Assembly: GCF_006125015.1 (NCBI RefSeq)
Contig: NZ_SZZN01000001.1
Span: forward strand, 3,410,001 to 3,474,000
DNA: 64,000 nucleotides
Origin: Roseovarius arcticus
GTDB taxonomy: Bacteria; Pseudomonadota; Alphaproteobacteria; Rhodobacterales; Rhodobacteraceae
Direction: 5' to 3'
In this document: positions 1 to 8,836 of the stretch, piece by piece
How the letters are laid out: the number at the start of each line of letters is the position of its first letter
How positions within the stretch are numbered: position 1 is the stretch's first letter
Program-made: the position numbers and the translations under genes
The notes under the pieces: model-generated
The model's input: only the letters and a program-made list of their open reading frames with translations
Told to the model about the DNA's origin: nothing
Database searches by the model: none

Positions 1-189
1 AACCGTGCGCAAGCCGTCGGCGACCGGATAGAGACGGGCACCGTCTTTATGAACCGGGCCGATTATCTGGACCCCGGCTTGTGTTGGACAGGCTGCAAGG
101 ATACGGGCCGCGGCGGCGGGCTGTCGGTCATCGGGTACCACAATTTGACGCGTCCCAAATCCTACCATCTCAAGAAGGTGACAAAATGA
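1..189 (+). CDS. Aldehyde dehydrogenase family protein, C-terminal end (partial)
   Basis: Only the last 62 codons are inside the window; the reading frame is open from base 1 to a TGA at 187-189. The translated tail contains TGTVFMNRADYLDPGL, then WTGCKDTGRGG and a final TRPKSYHLKK. This matches the C-terminus of NAD(P)-dependent aldehyde dehydrogenases, where the segment around 'TGxVxxN' and 'K.SGxGxxxG' lies near the cofactor and dimer interface. The catalytic Cys/Glu part is upstream and not seen. The stop codon overlaps the start of the alcohol dehydrogenase gene (ATGA), so the two are probably translationally coupled and may oxidise an alcohol through its aldehyde to an acid. The substrate cannot be told. 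Confidence 0.8.
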   Translation, partial: NRAQAVGDRIETGTVFMNRADYLDPGLCWTGCKDTGRGGGLSVIGYHNLTRPKSYHLKKVTK

Positions 190-1331
190 ACCTCACTGGT
201 AACTGGTCCTACCCAACGTCTGTAAAATTCGGCGCTGGCCGCATTAAAGAACTACCCGCAGCCTGCGCGCAGGCTGGCATCACGCGCCCCCTACTGGTCA
301 CCGACAAGGGGCTGGCAAACCTTCCGATCACTGCGCAAGTCTTGGACATCATGGAGGGCGCGGGGCTGGGCCGCGGGATATTCTCGGAGGTCGATCCGAA
401 CCCGAATGAGAAGAACCTCGACGCCGGTGTCGCCGCCTACAAATCCGGCGGCCATGATGGCGTGATTGCGTTCGGCGGCGGCTCGGGGCTGGACTTGGGC
501 AAAATGGTCGCCTTCATGGCGGGTCAGTCGCGCCTCGTATGGGATTATGAGGACGTGGATGACTGGTGGACGCGCGCCGATGCGGACGCCATCGCGCCGA
601 TCATCGCGGTGCCGACGACGGCAGGGACAGGGTCCGAAGTGGGCCGCGCCAGCGTCATCACCAATTCCGCGACCCATGTAAAAAAGATCATCTTTCACCC
701 CAAGGTCATGCCAGAGGTCGTTATCTGCGATCCCGAACTGACGACCGGAATGCCGAAATTCATCACCGCGGGCACCGGCCTTGATGCCTTTGCTCATTGC
801 GTCGAAGCGTTCAGCAGTCCGAACTACCACCCAATGAGCCAAGGCATGGCGCTGGAGGGGATGCGTCTGGTCAAGGACTACCTGCCCCGCGCCTATGCGG
901 ACGGTACTGATCTGGAGGCGCGAGCGCATATGATGAGCGCCGCGATGATGGGCGCGACCGCATTTCAAAAGGGCCTCGGCGCGATCCACGCGATGAGCCA
1001 TCCGGTCGGTGCCGTCTTTGGCACGCATCACGGCACGACCAATGCCGTCTGCATGCCGGCCGTGCTGCAACTGAATGCGCCCGAGATTCGGGACCGTTTC
1101 CGTACGGCGGCCGCCTACTTGGATATTGACGGCGGCTTTGACGGGTTCTGCGCGTTCGTTCAGGAATTTAACGACGCCTTGGGCATCCCGCGCAAGCTGT
1201 CCGAGATGGGTGTCGAGGCGGAGCGCATCGACGATCTGGTGGCCGAGGCGATCCAAGATCCCAGCTGCGGCGGCAACCCCGTCAAGCTGACCAAGGAAAA
1301 TTTGCGCGCGCTATACGAGGCCAGCATCTAA
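186..1331 (+). CDS. Iron-containing alcohol dehydrogenase
   Basis: A 381-residue member of the group III (iron-type) alcohol dehydrogenases, NAD(P)H-linked cytosolic enzymes that interconvert alcohols and aldehydes. Visible family features are the Gly-rich nucleotide motif FGGGSGLDLGK near residue 125, TAGTGSEVG near 155, and the metal-binding His cluster DAFAHCVEAF and AIHAMSHPVG followed by GTHHG. Length is typical (about 380-390). The frame is open further upstream to a GTG at 81, but I start at the ATG at 186: it begins with the family-like MNLTGNWSYP, has AAGAAGG just upstream, and overlaps the stop of the preceding aldehyde dehydrogenase by 4 bases. The pair looks like an alcohol/aldehyde oxidation operon with unknown substrate. 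Confidence 0.9.
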   Translation: MNLTGNWSYPTSVKFGAGRIKELPAACAQAGITRPLLVTDKGLANLPITAQVLDIMEGAGLGRGIFSEVDPNPNEKNLDAGVAAYKSGGHDGVIAFGGGSGLDLGKMVAFMAGQSRLVWDYEDVDDWWTRADADAIAPIIAVPTTAGTGSEVGRASVITNSATHVKKIIFHPKVMPEVVICDPELTTGMPKFITAGTGLDAFAHCVEAFSSPNYHPMSQGMALEGMRLVKDYLPRAYADGTDLEARAHMMSAAMMGATAFQKGLGAIHAMSHPVGAVFGTHHGTTNAVCMPAVLQLNAPEIRDRFRTAAAYLDIDGGFDGFCAFVQEFNDALGIPRKLSEMGVEAERIDDLVAEAIQDPSCGGNPVKLTKENLRALYEASI

Positions 1332-1357
1332 GGCTGTCGCTGCTGCTGAAATACTCG

Positions 1358-1396
1358 AAAACCCCGGACACCTTTCGCGCTGTCCGGGGTTTTTTT
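1358..1396. terminator. Bidirectional rho-independent terminator
   Basis: The arms ACCCCGGACA and TGTCCGGGGT flank a loop of about 10 bases. The stem is followed by seven T on the plus strand, and by TTTT on the minus strand. It sits between the convergent alcohol dehydrogenase and gltB genes and can end both transcripts. Confidence 0.85.
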
Positions 1397-1406
1397 ATTG
1401 CCGCGC

Positions 1407-4400
1407 CTATTCCGCAGGCATCGCCAGGTCCTGATCACTCAGCGGATGAGGCAGCTTGTCCAGCATTTCGAGTGGGCAGATTTGCAGGAAATGCGCACGC
1501 TCAATGTCCCAGTGTTGTAGGATGTCCAGTGCCTTACGGCTGCCCGTCTCGTCTGCGTGGCGCTGGATGAGGGCGAGCAACTCGCCTTGCCAATGGGGAT
1601 GCTGAACGGGGCTGGTGACAATCGTCTCGCGGTTCATCAGGGGTGCTGCCTGCCCGGCCGGATCATAGAGATAGGCCATCCCGCCCGTCATGCCTGCCCC
1701 AAAGTTCGCACCAATGCGGCCCAAGATCACGGCGACGCCGCCTGTCATGTATTCGCATCCGTTGCTGCCACAGCCTTCGATCACCACATGCGCGCCAGAG
1801 TTACGCACGGCAAAACGTTCGCCCGCGCGGCCTGCCGCAAAGAGGTATCCAGCCGTCGCGCCATAGAGCACTGTGTTGCCGATAATGGTGTTTTCACTGG
1901 CGTCCAGCGGGCTGTTCATGGGCGGGCGCACCACTATGATGCCGCCCGAAAGGCCCTTGCCGACATAGTCGTTGGCGTCGCCCGACACTTCCAGTTTCAG
2001 GCCCGGTGCGGCAAACGCGCCCAGCGATTGCCCTGCGCTTCCCGCCAGCTTGACCGTCAGGTGGTCGGGCTGCAGGCTGTTCTTCATCCCGAATTTGCGA
2101 ACGATATGACTGCTTAGCCTAGTGCCAACGGTGCGGTGCGTGTTCTGCACGGCGTAATGCAACTGCATCTTTTCCCCGTCGTTCAGAAAACGGGCTGCAT
2201 CGCGCACGATCTCGGCGTCCAAGGTATCTGGCACCGCGTTGCGCGGGCGCGTGCGGTCATAGACCGCGCCGCGGTTGCCGACGGTGATCAACATCGGGTT
2301 CAGATCCAGATCGTCCAGATGCGCCGATCCGCGAGAGACCTGCGTCAGAAGATCGGCCCGTCCGATCACCTCGTTAAGTGACCGCGCACCGATGCCTGCC
2401 AGAACATCGCGCACTTCCTGCGCGTAGAAGGTGATGAGGTTCACGACTTTTTCGGCGCTTCCGGTGAATTTATCGCGCAGCGCCTCGTCTTGCGTGCAGA
2501 CGCCAACGGGGCAAGTGTTTGACTGGCATTGGCGCACCATGATGCAGCCCATAGCGATCAGGGCCGCTGTTCCGATGCCGTATTCCTCGGCCCCCATCAT
2601 TGCCGCCATGACGATGTCGCGGCCAGTGCGCAGGCCGCCATCGGTGCGCAGCGTCACCCTCTCGCGCAGGTTGTTCATCGACAAGACTTGGTGCGCCTCG
2701 GTCAGCCCCATTTCCCACGGCAGACCGGCGTATTTGATCGACGTGGCCGGGCTGGCGCCGGTGCCGCCATTGTGGCCGGAAATCAAAATTACGTCTGCCT
2801 TGGCCTTGGCCACGCCTGCCGCGATGGTGCCGACGCCCGATTGGGCGACCAGCTTGACCGTGACCTTGGCAATCGGGTTGATCTGCTTGAGATCGTAGAT
2901 CAGCTGGGCAAGATCCTCGATGGAATAAATATCGTGATGCGGCGGGGGCGAGATCAGTGTGACGCCCTTGGTCGAGTGGCGCAGGCGCGCGATCAGTTCG
3001 GTCACCTTCATACCGGGCAATTGGCCGCCCTCGCCGGGCTTTGCGCCTTGGGCGATCTTGATCTCCAGCTCTTCGCACTGGTTCAAGTATTCAGCGGTCA
3101 CGCCAAAACGGCCGGAGGCGACTTGCTTGATCTTGGCGCTGGGATTATCGCCGTTCGGCTCGGGCAGGAAGTGGGCGGGATCTTCGCCGCCCTCGCCTGA
3201 ATCGCTGCGCGCACCGATGCGGTTCATGGCGACATTCAGTGTCTTATGCGCCTCAGGGCTAAGCGCGCCCAGCGACATGCCGGGCGTGACGAACCGCTTG
3301 CGGATTGCGGTGACCGACTCGACCTCGTCCACGGGGATCGCCTTTCCCATCGGCTTGATCGCCATCAGATCGCGCAAGTGAATCGGCGGGGCGGCTTGCA
3401 TAGCGGCCGAGTATCGCTTCCACAGATCAAAGCTTGCTGTATTGCACGCGGTTTGCAGCATGTGCATGTTCTGCGCGCCCCACGCGTGGCTCTCGCCGGT
3501 TTTGCGCGCCTTGTAAAAGCCACCGATTGGCAGGACGTTGTCGGCACCGTTGAACGCGCGGGCGTGGACCTCCTCCAGCTTGGTCTGGATGCCGCTGACA
3601 CCGATGCCGCTGATGCGGCTGACAAGGCCGGGAAAATATTCGGCACACATTGCGCGGGAGAGGCCAACCGCCTCAAAGTTCAGGCCGCCGCGATAGGACG
3701 AGATGACGGAAATACCCATTTTAGACATGATTTTGAGCAGGCCCGCGTCGATGGCCTTGCGGTAGCGCGCGACGACCTCTGTCAGGGTGCCGTCCAGAAG
3801 GTTCCGCTCGATCCGGTCGGCCAGGCTATCCTCGGCCAGATAGGCGTTGACCACAGTTGCGCCCGCGCCGATCAATACGGCGAAGTAATGCGGGTCGATG
3901 CACTCGGCAGATCGCACATTCAGCGAGCAGAACGTGCGCAAGCCTTTGCGGGTTAAATGGCTATGCACGGCGGATGTTGCCAAGATCATCGGCATGCCAA
4001 TGCGGTCCTCGCCCACCGCCTGATCGGTCAGTATCAGATGACCCGCACCACTGCGCACCGCATCCTCGGCCTCCGCGCGGATCCGCGTCAGACCCTCTTG
4101 CAGGGCGCCCGGCCCCTTGGCGAAGGTGCAGTCAATATGGCCCACATCGGATGTGAACTGGCTCGTCAACACATTCCACTGCGTGTTGCCGACAAAGGGG
4201 CTGTCCAGCACGATAATCTGCGTTTGGGCACCACTCTCGTCCAGAACGTTCTTGAGGTTGCCAAACCGCGTCTTGAGACTCATCACGCGGTATTCGCGGA
4301 GAGAGTCAATCGGCGGGTTCGTCACTTGGCTAAAGTTCTGGCGGAAGAAATGGCTGAGCGGGCGGTATTGCATCGACAGGACAGCACTGGGTGTGTCGTC

Positions 4401-5936
4401 GCCCATGGATGCGATCGCTTCCTTGCCGTCCTCGCCCATGGGGGCAAGGATCTGCTCCAGCTCCTCAATCGTGTAACCGGCTGCGATCTGGCGGCGGCGC
4501 AAGTCGCCTGCCGTATGCATCGGCGCCTCGCTGACGACGGCCAGCGTATCGCCCAGATCGTTGATTTTGCCGACCCATTCGCCAAACGGCTGCGCGGCCG
4601 ATAACTGGTCCTTTATCTCGACATCGTGGAAAAGCTTGCCCTCTTTCATGTCGACGGCCAGCATCTGGCCCGGTCCCAATGCACCCTTTTCGCGCACCGT
4701 GCCTTCGTCGATGGGCACCATCCCGGCCTCGCTGCCCGCGATCACCAGACCGTCGCCGGTCACAACATAGCGCATTGGCCGTAGCCCGTTCCGATCAAGG
4801 CCGGCGCAAACCCAGCGACCATCCGTCATGGCCAACGCGGCGGGGCCGTCCCACGGCTCCATCACGCTGTTGCAGTAGGAATACATGTCGCGCCACGCCT
4901 GCGGCAATTCCTGCGCAAGGTTCGACCACGATTCAGGCACCAGCATTGTCTTGGCCATCGGGGCCGAGCGGCCGGCACGCACCAGCACCTCGAATACAGA
5001 GTCGAGCGCGGCAGAATCGGACGCGCCTGCCGGAATGATTGGCTTGATATCCTCGGCCAGATCACCGAACGCGGACGAGGCCATGCGAATCTCGTGGCTT
5101 TTCATCCAATTGCGGTTGCCCTTTAGCGTATTGACCTCGCCGTTATGGGCCAGCATGCGAAATGGCTGCGCCAACCACCATTGAGGGAAGGTGTTGGTTG
5201 AATAGCGCTGGTGATAGATGGCGAATGCGGATTTGAACCGCTCGTCCATCAGATCGGGGTAAAAGACCGCGACCTCCTCGGCCAGCATCATGCCCTTGTA
5301 GATGATGCTGCGGCACGACAGGGACGCGATGTAAAAACCGCCAATTGCGGCGGCGATCACGGCCTTTTCGATGCGGCGGCGAATGACGTACAGCTCGCGC
5401 TCGAAATCCTCCTCGTCGATGCCGCGCGCATTGGAAATCAGGATCTGTTCAATCTCGGGGCGCGTTGCGTTCGCCTTGTCACCTAGGCAGGTGACATCTA
5501 CGGGCACGTGCCGCCAGCCATAGATCGTGTGGCCCATGCGCAGCACTTCGGTTTCGACGATCGTGCGGCACGCCTCCTGCGCACCGAAATCCGTGCGGGG
5601 CAGAAACACCTGTCCGACCGCGACCAGCTGGTCTTGCCTCGGCTCGTGGCCCGTGCGGCGAATCTGGTCGTAGAAGAACGACACCGGGATTTGCAGGTGT
5701 ATGCCTGCGCCATCGCCCGTTTTGCCATCTGCGTCGACGGCGCCGCGGTGCCAGATCGCTTTCAGGGCGTCGATGCCCGCCTGGACCACGCGGCGCGACC
5801 GCTTGCCACTTACTGCAACGACCAGACCGACACCGCAGGACGAATGCTCTTCGTCATTGGCGTACATGCCGTTCTCGGTCATCCACTCGCGCTTGGCTGC
5901 TTCGGCGGTGGCCCAATCGGTGTCGTAGGTGGTCAT
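1407..5936 (-). CDS. gltB: Glutamate synthase large (alpha) subunit
   Basis: 1509 residues, the usual length for bacterial GltB. It makes two glutamates from glutamine and 2-oxoglutarate in the GS-GOGAT ammonium-assimilation pathway, working with GltD. The N-terminal glutamine amidotransferase nucleophile is Cys34 in EEHSSCGVGL, after a 33-residue propeptide. The order is then amidotransferase class II, central domain, FMN-binding synthase domain (SGEGGEDPAH, GHNGGTGASP), a 3Fe-4S cysteine cluster in CIMVRQCQSNTCPVG, and the C-terminal GXGXG beta-helix (GSNGCEYMTGG). The start ATG at 5936 has AAGGAG six bases upstream. It is the last gene of the gltD-GFA-gltB operon and overlaps the preceding gene by four bases. 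Confidence 0.97.
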   Translation of the reverse strand: MTTYDTDWATAEAAKREWMTENGMYANDEEHSSCGVGLVVAVSGKRSRRVVQAGIDALKAIWHRGAVDADGKTGDGAGIHLQIPVSFFYDQIRRTGHEPRQDQLVAVGQVFLPRTDFGAQEACRTIVETEVLRMGHTIYGWRHVPVDVTCLGDKANATRPEIEQILISNARGIDEEDFERELYVIRRRIEKAVIAAAIGGFYIASLSCRSIIYKGMMLAEEVAVFYPDLMDERFKSAFAIYHQRYSTNTFPQWWLAQPFRMLAHNGEVNTLKGNRNWMKSHEIRMASSAFGDLAEDIKPIIPAGASDSAALDSVFEVLVRAGRSAPMAKTMLVPESWSNLAQELPQAWRDMYSYCNSVMEPWDGPAALAMTDGRWVCAGLDRNGLRPMRYVVTGDGLVIAGSEAGMVPIDEGTVREKGALGPGQMLAVDMKEGKLFHDVEIKDQLSAAQPFGEWVGKINDLGDTLAVVSEAPMHTAGDLRRRQIAAGYTIEELEQILAPMGEDGKEAIASMGDDTPSAVLSMQYRPLSHFFRQNFSQVTNPPIDSLREYRVMSLKTRFGNLKNVLDESGAQTQIIVLDSPFVGNTQWNVLTSQFTSDVGHIDCTFAKGPGALQEGLTRIRAEAEDAVRSGAGHLILTDQAVGEDRIGMPMILATSAVHSHLTRKGLRTFCSLNVRSAECIDPHYFAVLIGAGATVVNAYLAEDSLADRIERNLLDGTLTEVVARYRKAIDAGLLKIMSKMGISVISSYRGGLNFEAVGLSRAMCAEYFPGLVSRISGIGVSGIQTKLEEVHARAFNGADNVLPIGGFYKARKTGESHAWGAQNMHMLQTACNTASFDLWKRYSAAMQAAPPIHLRDLMAIKPMGKAIPVDEVESVTAIRKRFVTPGMSLGALSPEAHKTLNVAMNRIGARSDSGEGGEDPAHFLPEPNGDNPSAKIKQVASGRFGVTAEYLNQCEELEIKIAQGAKPGEGGQLPGMKVTELIARLRHSTKGVTLISPPPHHDIYSIEDLAQLIYDLKQINPIAKVTVKLVAQSGVGTIAAGVAKAKADVILISGHNGGTGASPATSIKYAGLPWEMGLTEAHQVLSMNNLRERVTLRTDGGLRTGRDIVMAAMMGAEEYGIGTAALIAMGCIMVRQCQSNTCPVGVCTQDEALRDKFTGSAEKVVNLITFYAQEVRDVLAGIGARSLNEVIGRADLLTQVSRGSAHLDDLDLNPMLITVGNRGAVYDRTRPRNAVPDTLDAEIVRDAARFLNDGEKMQLHYAVQNTHRTVGTRLSSHIVRKFGMKNSLQPDHLTVKLAGSAGQSLGAFAAPGLKLEVSGDANDYVGKGLSGGIIVVRPPMNSPLDASENTIIGNTVLYGATAGYLFAAGRAGERFAVRNSGAHVVIEGCGSNGCEYMTGGVAVILGRIGANFGAGMTGGMAYLYDPAGQAAPLMNRETIVTSPVQHPHWQGELLALIQRHADETGSRKALDILQHWDIERAHFLQICPLEMLDKLPHPLSDQDLAMPAE

Positions 5937-6373
5937 GGGGTATCTCCTTGGACGGCGGGGTTGTGGGCCTCATACTCAGCGGCGGTCTTGCGGGGGTGAT
6001 CGCCCGTGAGCGGCGCGTAGGCCGGGGCCTGATCGATATAGATTTCCGATATCAGGGGGAACTTCGACGCCCCCTTGAAAAGGCCAGCCATTAGTTCGAA
6101 CTTGGCGCCCTCTTCGTGGTCCCGCAGCCACAGGTTGCTGCCACAGGTCCCACAGAAGGCCCGTTCGGCTAAGGGAGAGGCGCTATAGCGCGTGACGGGG
6201 CCAGTCACCACAACGGACGTGGAAGGCGCATTGAACGTCGCATAAAGCGCACCTGACCAGCGTTGGCATCTGTAGCAATGGCACACCGCAACGCCGGTAT
6301 CATGCGCGCCGCTGACCGTGATTTGCACAGCGCCGCACAGGCAACGGCCTTCGAGTTTGCTCGCGGCGCTCAT
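5933..6373 (-). CDS. GFA (CENP-V/GFA domain) family protein
   Basis: 146 residues with the zinc-binding pattern of the GFA family (glutathione-dependent formaldehyde-activating-enzyme-like): GRCLCGAVQ near residue 9, VCHCYRCQRWSG near 31 and AFCGTCGSNLW near 72. These Cys clusters bind structural and catalytic Zn in the family. Most members have no proven function; the glutathione-formaldehyde activity of the founder does not carry over automatically. The gene is wedged between gltD and gltB with 4-base overlaps at both ends (6370-6373 and 5933-5936), so it is certainly co-transcribed and coupled with them. A role linked to glutamate synthase is suggested only by position. Confidence 0.88.
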   Translation of the reverse strand: MSAASKLEGRCLCGAVQITVSGAHDTGVAVCHCYRCQRWSGALYATFNAPSTSVVVTGPVTRYSASPLAERAFCGTCGSNLWLRDHEEGAKFELMAGLFKGASKFPLISEIYIDQAPAYAPLTGDHPRKTAAEYEAHNPAVQGDTP

Positions 6374-7803
6374 TCGGCAGCAACCGCTTGAGCGGCGGCC
6401 AGATCGGAAAGGATGGCAGCGGCTGTATCGCGCCCGTCGCGGATGGCCCAGACGACCAGCGATGCACCGCGCACGATGTCGCCCACGGCATAGACGCCGG
6501 GCAGCGACGTGCGGCCGCTGGTAAATTCAGCCTTGATAGTACCCCAGCGCGTGACCTCCAGCTCGCGCTGATCCCAGAGGGTTGGCAGATCTTCGGCCTC
6601 GAAACCCAGCGCCTTGATAACCAGGTCCGCTGGCTCGTCATGGACGGCGCCGTCAATCTCCTCGGGCGATTGGCGCCCTGTCGCATCAGGCGCGCCGAGG
6701 CGCATCTTTTGCACACGGACGGAGGTGACAGGATCGCCGCCGAACCCCTTGGGTAGTGACAGCCAGTCAAAGACCACGCCCTCCTCCTCGGCATTGGCGA
6801 CCTCGCGCTGGCTACCCGGCATATTGGCGCGGTCGCGGCGATAGAGGCATTTGACCGACGTCGCACCCTGCCGGATGGCGGTTCGCACACAGTCCATTGC
6901 GGTATCACCCCCGCCGATGACAACGACGCGCTTGCCGCTCGCGTTCAACTCGCCGCTCTCAAACTCTGGCACAGCATCGCCAAAGGAGTGGCGATTGCTG
7001 GTGGTCAGGAAGTCGATGGCACGAACGATGCCCGCCGCGCCCGCGCCGGGGCCACCCAGATCGCGGGACTTATAGACGCCCGTGGCGATGATGATCGCGT
7101 CGTGGCGCGCGCGCAGATCGCCGAATTCGGTATCCTCACCGATGTTGCAATTGAGCTGAAACTGGACGCCTCCTGCCTCCAGCTGCTCGATCCGGCGCAT
7201 GACCACGTCCTTCTCCAGCTTGAAGCCGGGGATGCCGTAGGTCATCAGGCCGCCGCCCCTGTCATATCGGTCATAAACCGTGACTTGAATCCCGGCACGG
7301 CGCAGCATGTCAGCCGCCGCAAGGCCGCCGGGCCCTGCGCCGATGATGCCGACACTCTCGGTGCGCTCATGCGTGGGCTTGGCCGGCGTGACCCACCCTT
7401 CGTCCCATGCTGTGTCGGTTATATATTTCTCGACCGCGCCGATGGTGACGGTGCCGTGGCCGGAAGTCTCGATCACACAGTTGCCCTCGCAAAGGCGATC
7501 CTGCGGGCAGATGCGGCCGCAAATTTCTGGGAATGTGTTCGTGGCTTGGCTGAGCTCATACGCCTCTTGAAGACGGCCCTCGGCAGTCAGACGCAGCCAG
7601 TCTGGGATGTTGTTGTGCAGGGGGCAATGGCTCTGGCAATAAGGGACGCCGCACTGGCTACACCGGCTGGCTTGCTCTCGCGCCTTGGCGCCTGCATACT
7701 CGGCATAGATCTCGCGGAAATCGTGGGCACGCAGATCCGGCGGACGCTTTTCGGGCATGTCGCGAGTGACAGTAGTGAATTTCAGCATCGGGTTGTCGGC
7801 CAT
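6370..7803 (-). CDS. gltD: Glutamate synthase small (beta) subunit
   Basis: 477 residues, typical for NADPH-dependent GltD, which carries electrons from NADPH to GltB. Two N-terminal cysteine clusters for 4Fe-4S centres are visible (C48, C51, C56, C60 in CSQCGVPYCQSHC, and C95, C99, C105, C109 in CGRICPQDRLCEGNC). They are followed by the FAD-binding GAGPGG at 155-160, the NADPH-binding VVVIGGGDTAMDC and a C-terminal AVGDIVRGASLVVWA that closes the FAD site. It is the first gene of the gltD-GFA-gltB operon. Start ATG at 7803 with AGGTG upstream. The 150-base leader contains a short perfect dyad. Confidence 0.96.
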   Translation of the reverse strand: MADNPMLKFTTVTRDMPEKRPPDLRAHDFREIYAEYAGAKAREQASRCSQCGVPYCQSHCPLHNNIPDWLRLTAEGRLQEAYELSQATNTFPEICGRICPQDRLCEGNCVIETSGHGTVTIGAVEKYITDTAWDEGWVTPAKPTHERTESVGIIGAGPGGLAAADMLRRAGIQVTVYDRYDRGGGLMTYGIPGFKLEKDVVMRRIEQLEAGGVQFQLNCNIGEDTEFGDLRARHDAIIIATGVYKSRDLGGPGAGAAGIVRAIDFLTTSNRHSFGDAVPEFESGELNASGKRVVVIGGGDTAMDCVRTAIRQGATSVKCLYRRDRANMPGSQREVANAEEEGVVFDWLSLPKGFGGDPVTSVRVQKMRLGAPDATGRQSPEEIDGAVHDEPADLVIKALGFEAEDLPTLWDQRELEVTRWGTIKAEFTSGRTSLPGVYAVGDIVRGASLVVWAIRDGRDTAAAILSDLAAAQAVAAE

Positions 7804-7859
7804 TGGCGCACCTATCTATTCAGCCGTTGATGAATAGACTGGGTTTGGATGCTATAAAA

Positions 7860-7874
7860 GACAGTGTTACTGTC
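7860..7874. promoter_or_regulatory. Perfect dyad upstream of gltD (candidate operator)
   Basis: GACAGT-GTT-ACTGTC is a 6+6 inverted repeat with a 3-base centre. It lies about 57-71 bases upstream of the gltD start codon in an AT-rich stretch (TATAAAAG, TATATATC nearby) that would hold the operon promoter. No convincing -35/-10 pair with standard spacing was found. The position suits a transcription-factor site, but none is identified. Confidence 0.35.
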
Positions 7875-7955
7875 CTATATATCAATTAATCTAGGGCTAG
7901 GCATAAAAAATCCTATCACCCGCGCAACTATATGGCATTATTACTGACTTACTTT

Positions 7956-8759
7956 TCAGTAGCCGACCAGAAGGAATACCAAAGCTAGCGAGCCGATCGC
8001 GATTCTCCACCAGCCGAACAAGGCGTATCCATTGCGCGACACAAACCCAAGCAGCCATTTGACCACGAAGATCCCGCTGATGAATGCCAGCGCAAAGCCG
8101 ACTGCGATGTCACTCATTGCACTCAAGTCCAGAACGTCGCGATTTTTATAAAGGTCGTAGGCCACCGCCCCTGCCATGGTGGGCATCGACAAAAAGAACG
8201 AGAATTCCGCTGCTGCCCGCTTGTCGACACCCATAAGGAGCGCGCCGACAATGGTCGCGCCTGATCGGCTGGTGCCGGGGATCATCGCAAGACATTGGAA
8301 AAAGCCAATGCGCAATGTCAGCCACATCGGCAGATACGCAGCATCAGTATAACGCGGCGGCGGCGCGAAACGGTCAACAAAAATCAAGATAATGCCACCG
8401 ATGATCAACATGACGGCCACCAAAATGGGCGTCTCAAACAAGACATCCTTGATAAAGTCATGCGCCAGAACACCGACGAACAGAGCAGGCAGGAACGCGA
8501 CGATAACCGTGGCCAGAAACCGCCGCGCGCCTCGGCTATACGGCGCATCAATGATAACTTGGCCAAGACGGGCGGCATAAACAGTCAGCAGTGCCAGCAC
8601 TGCACCCAACTGAATTACCACCTCAAAGCTACGGCCAGGGCTGCTGAATCCCAGAAAATGCCCGGACAGCAACAGATGACCCGTGGAGGACACCGGAATA
8701 AATTCAGTCAGGCCTTCAATCAGCCCTAGGGCGGCCGCGACCAGCGTAGTGTCGGACAT
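7956..8759 (-). CDS. uppP: Undecaprenyl-diphosphate phosphatase
   Basis: 267 residues, typical for the BacA/UppP family of integral membrane phosphatases, which recycle undecaprenyl pyrophosphate for peptidoglycan and other envelope polymers. Family motifs are present: the N-terminal [18 protein letters not shown] (catalytic E and S/H region, residues 13-30) and the second [12 protein letters not shown] near residue 170. Seven or eight hydrophobic segments are visible between charged loops. Start ATG at 8759 with a weak AAGAG upstream. It stands alone, transcribed away from the NDUFA9-like gene behind it on the same strand. Confidence 0.95.
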   Translation of the reverse strand: MSDTTLVAAALGLIEGLTEFIPVSSTGHLLLSGHFLGFSSPGRSFEVVIQLGAVLALLTVYAARLGQVIIDAPYSRGARRFLATVIVAFLPALFVGVLAHDFIKDVLFETPILVAVMLIIGGIILIFVDRFAPPPRYTDAAYLPMWLTLRIGFFQCLAMIPGTSRSGATIVGALLMGVDKRAAAEFSFFLSMPTMAGAVAYDLYKNRDVLDLSAMSDIAVGFALAFISGIFVVKWLLGFVSRNGYALFGWWRIAIGSLALVFLLVGY

Positions 8760-8836
8760 AGCTGTACCGCTCTTGCCTGTTAATATTCACCGCGCGTTGG
8801 CGGATGCCTCATTTGCAGCTCTTTGGCGATCTGTCT

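Noticed and set aside
291..1256. Minus-strand frame of 321 codons opposite the alcohol dehydrogenase
   Set aside because: It is an antisense shadow of a clearly conserved gene: Arg/His/Gly-rich, no family motif, no ribosome site.
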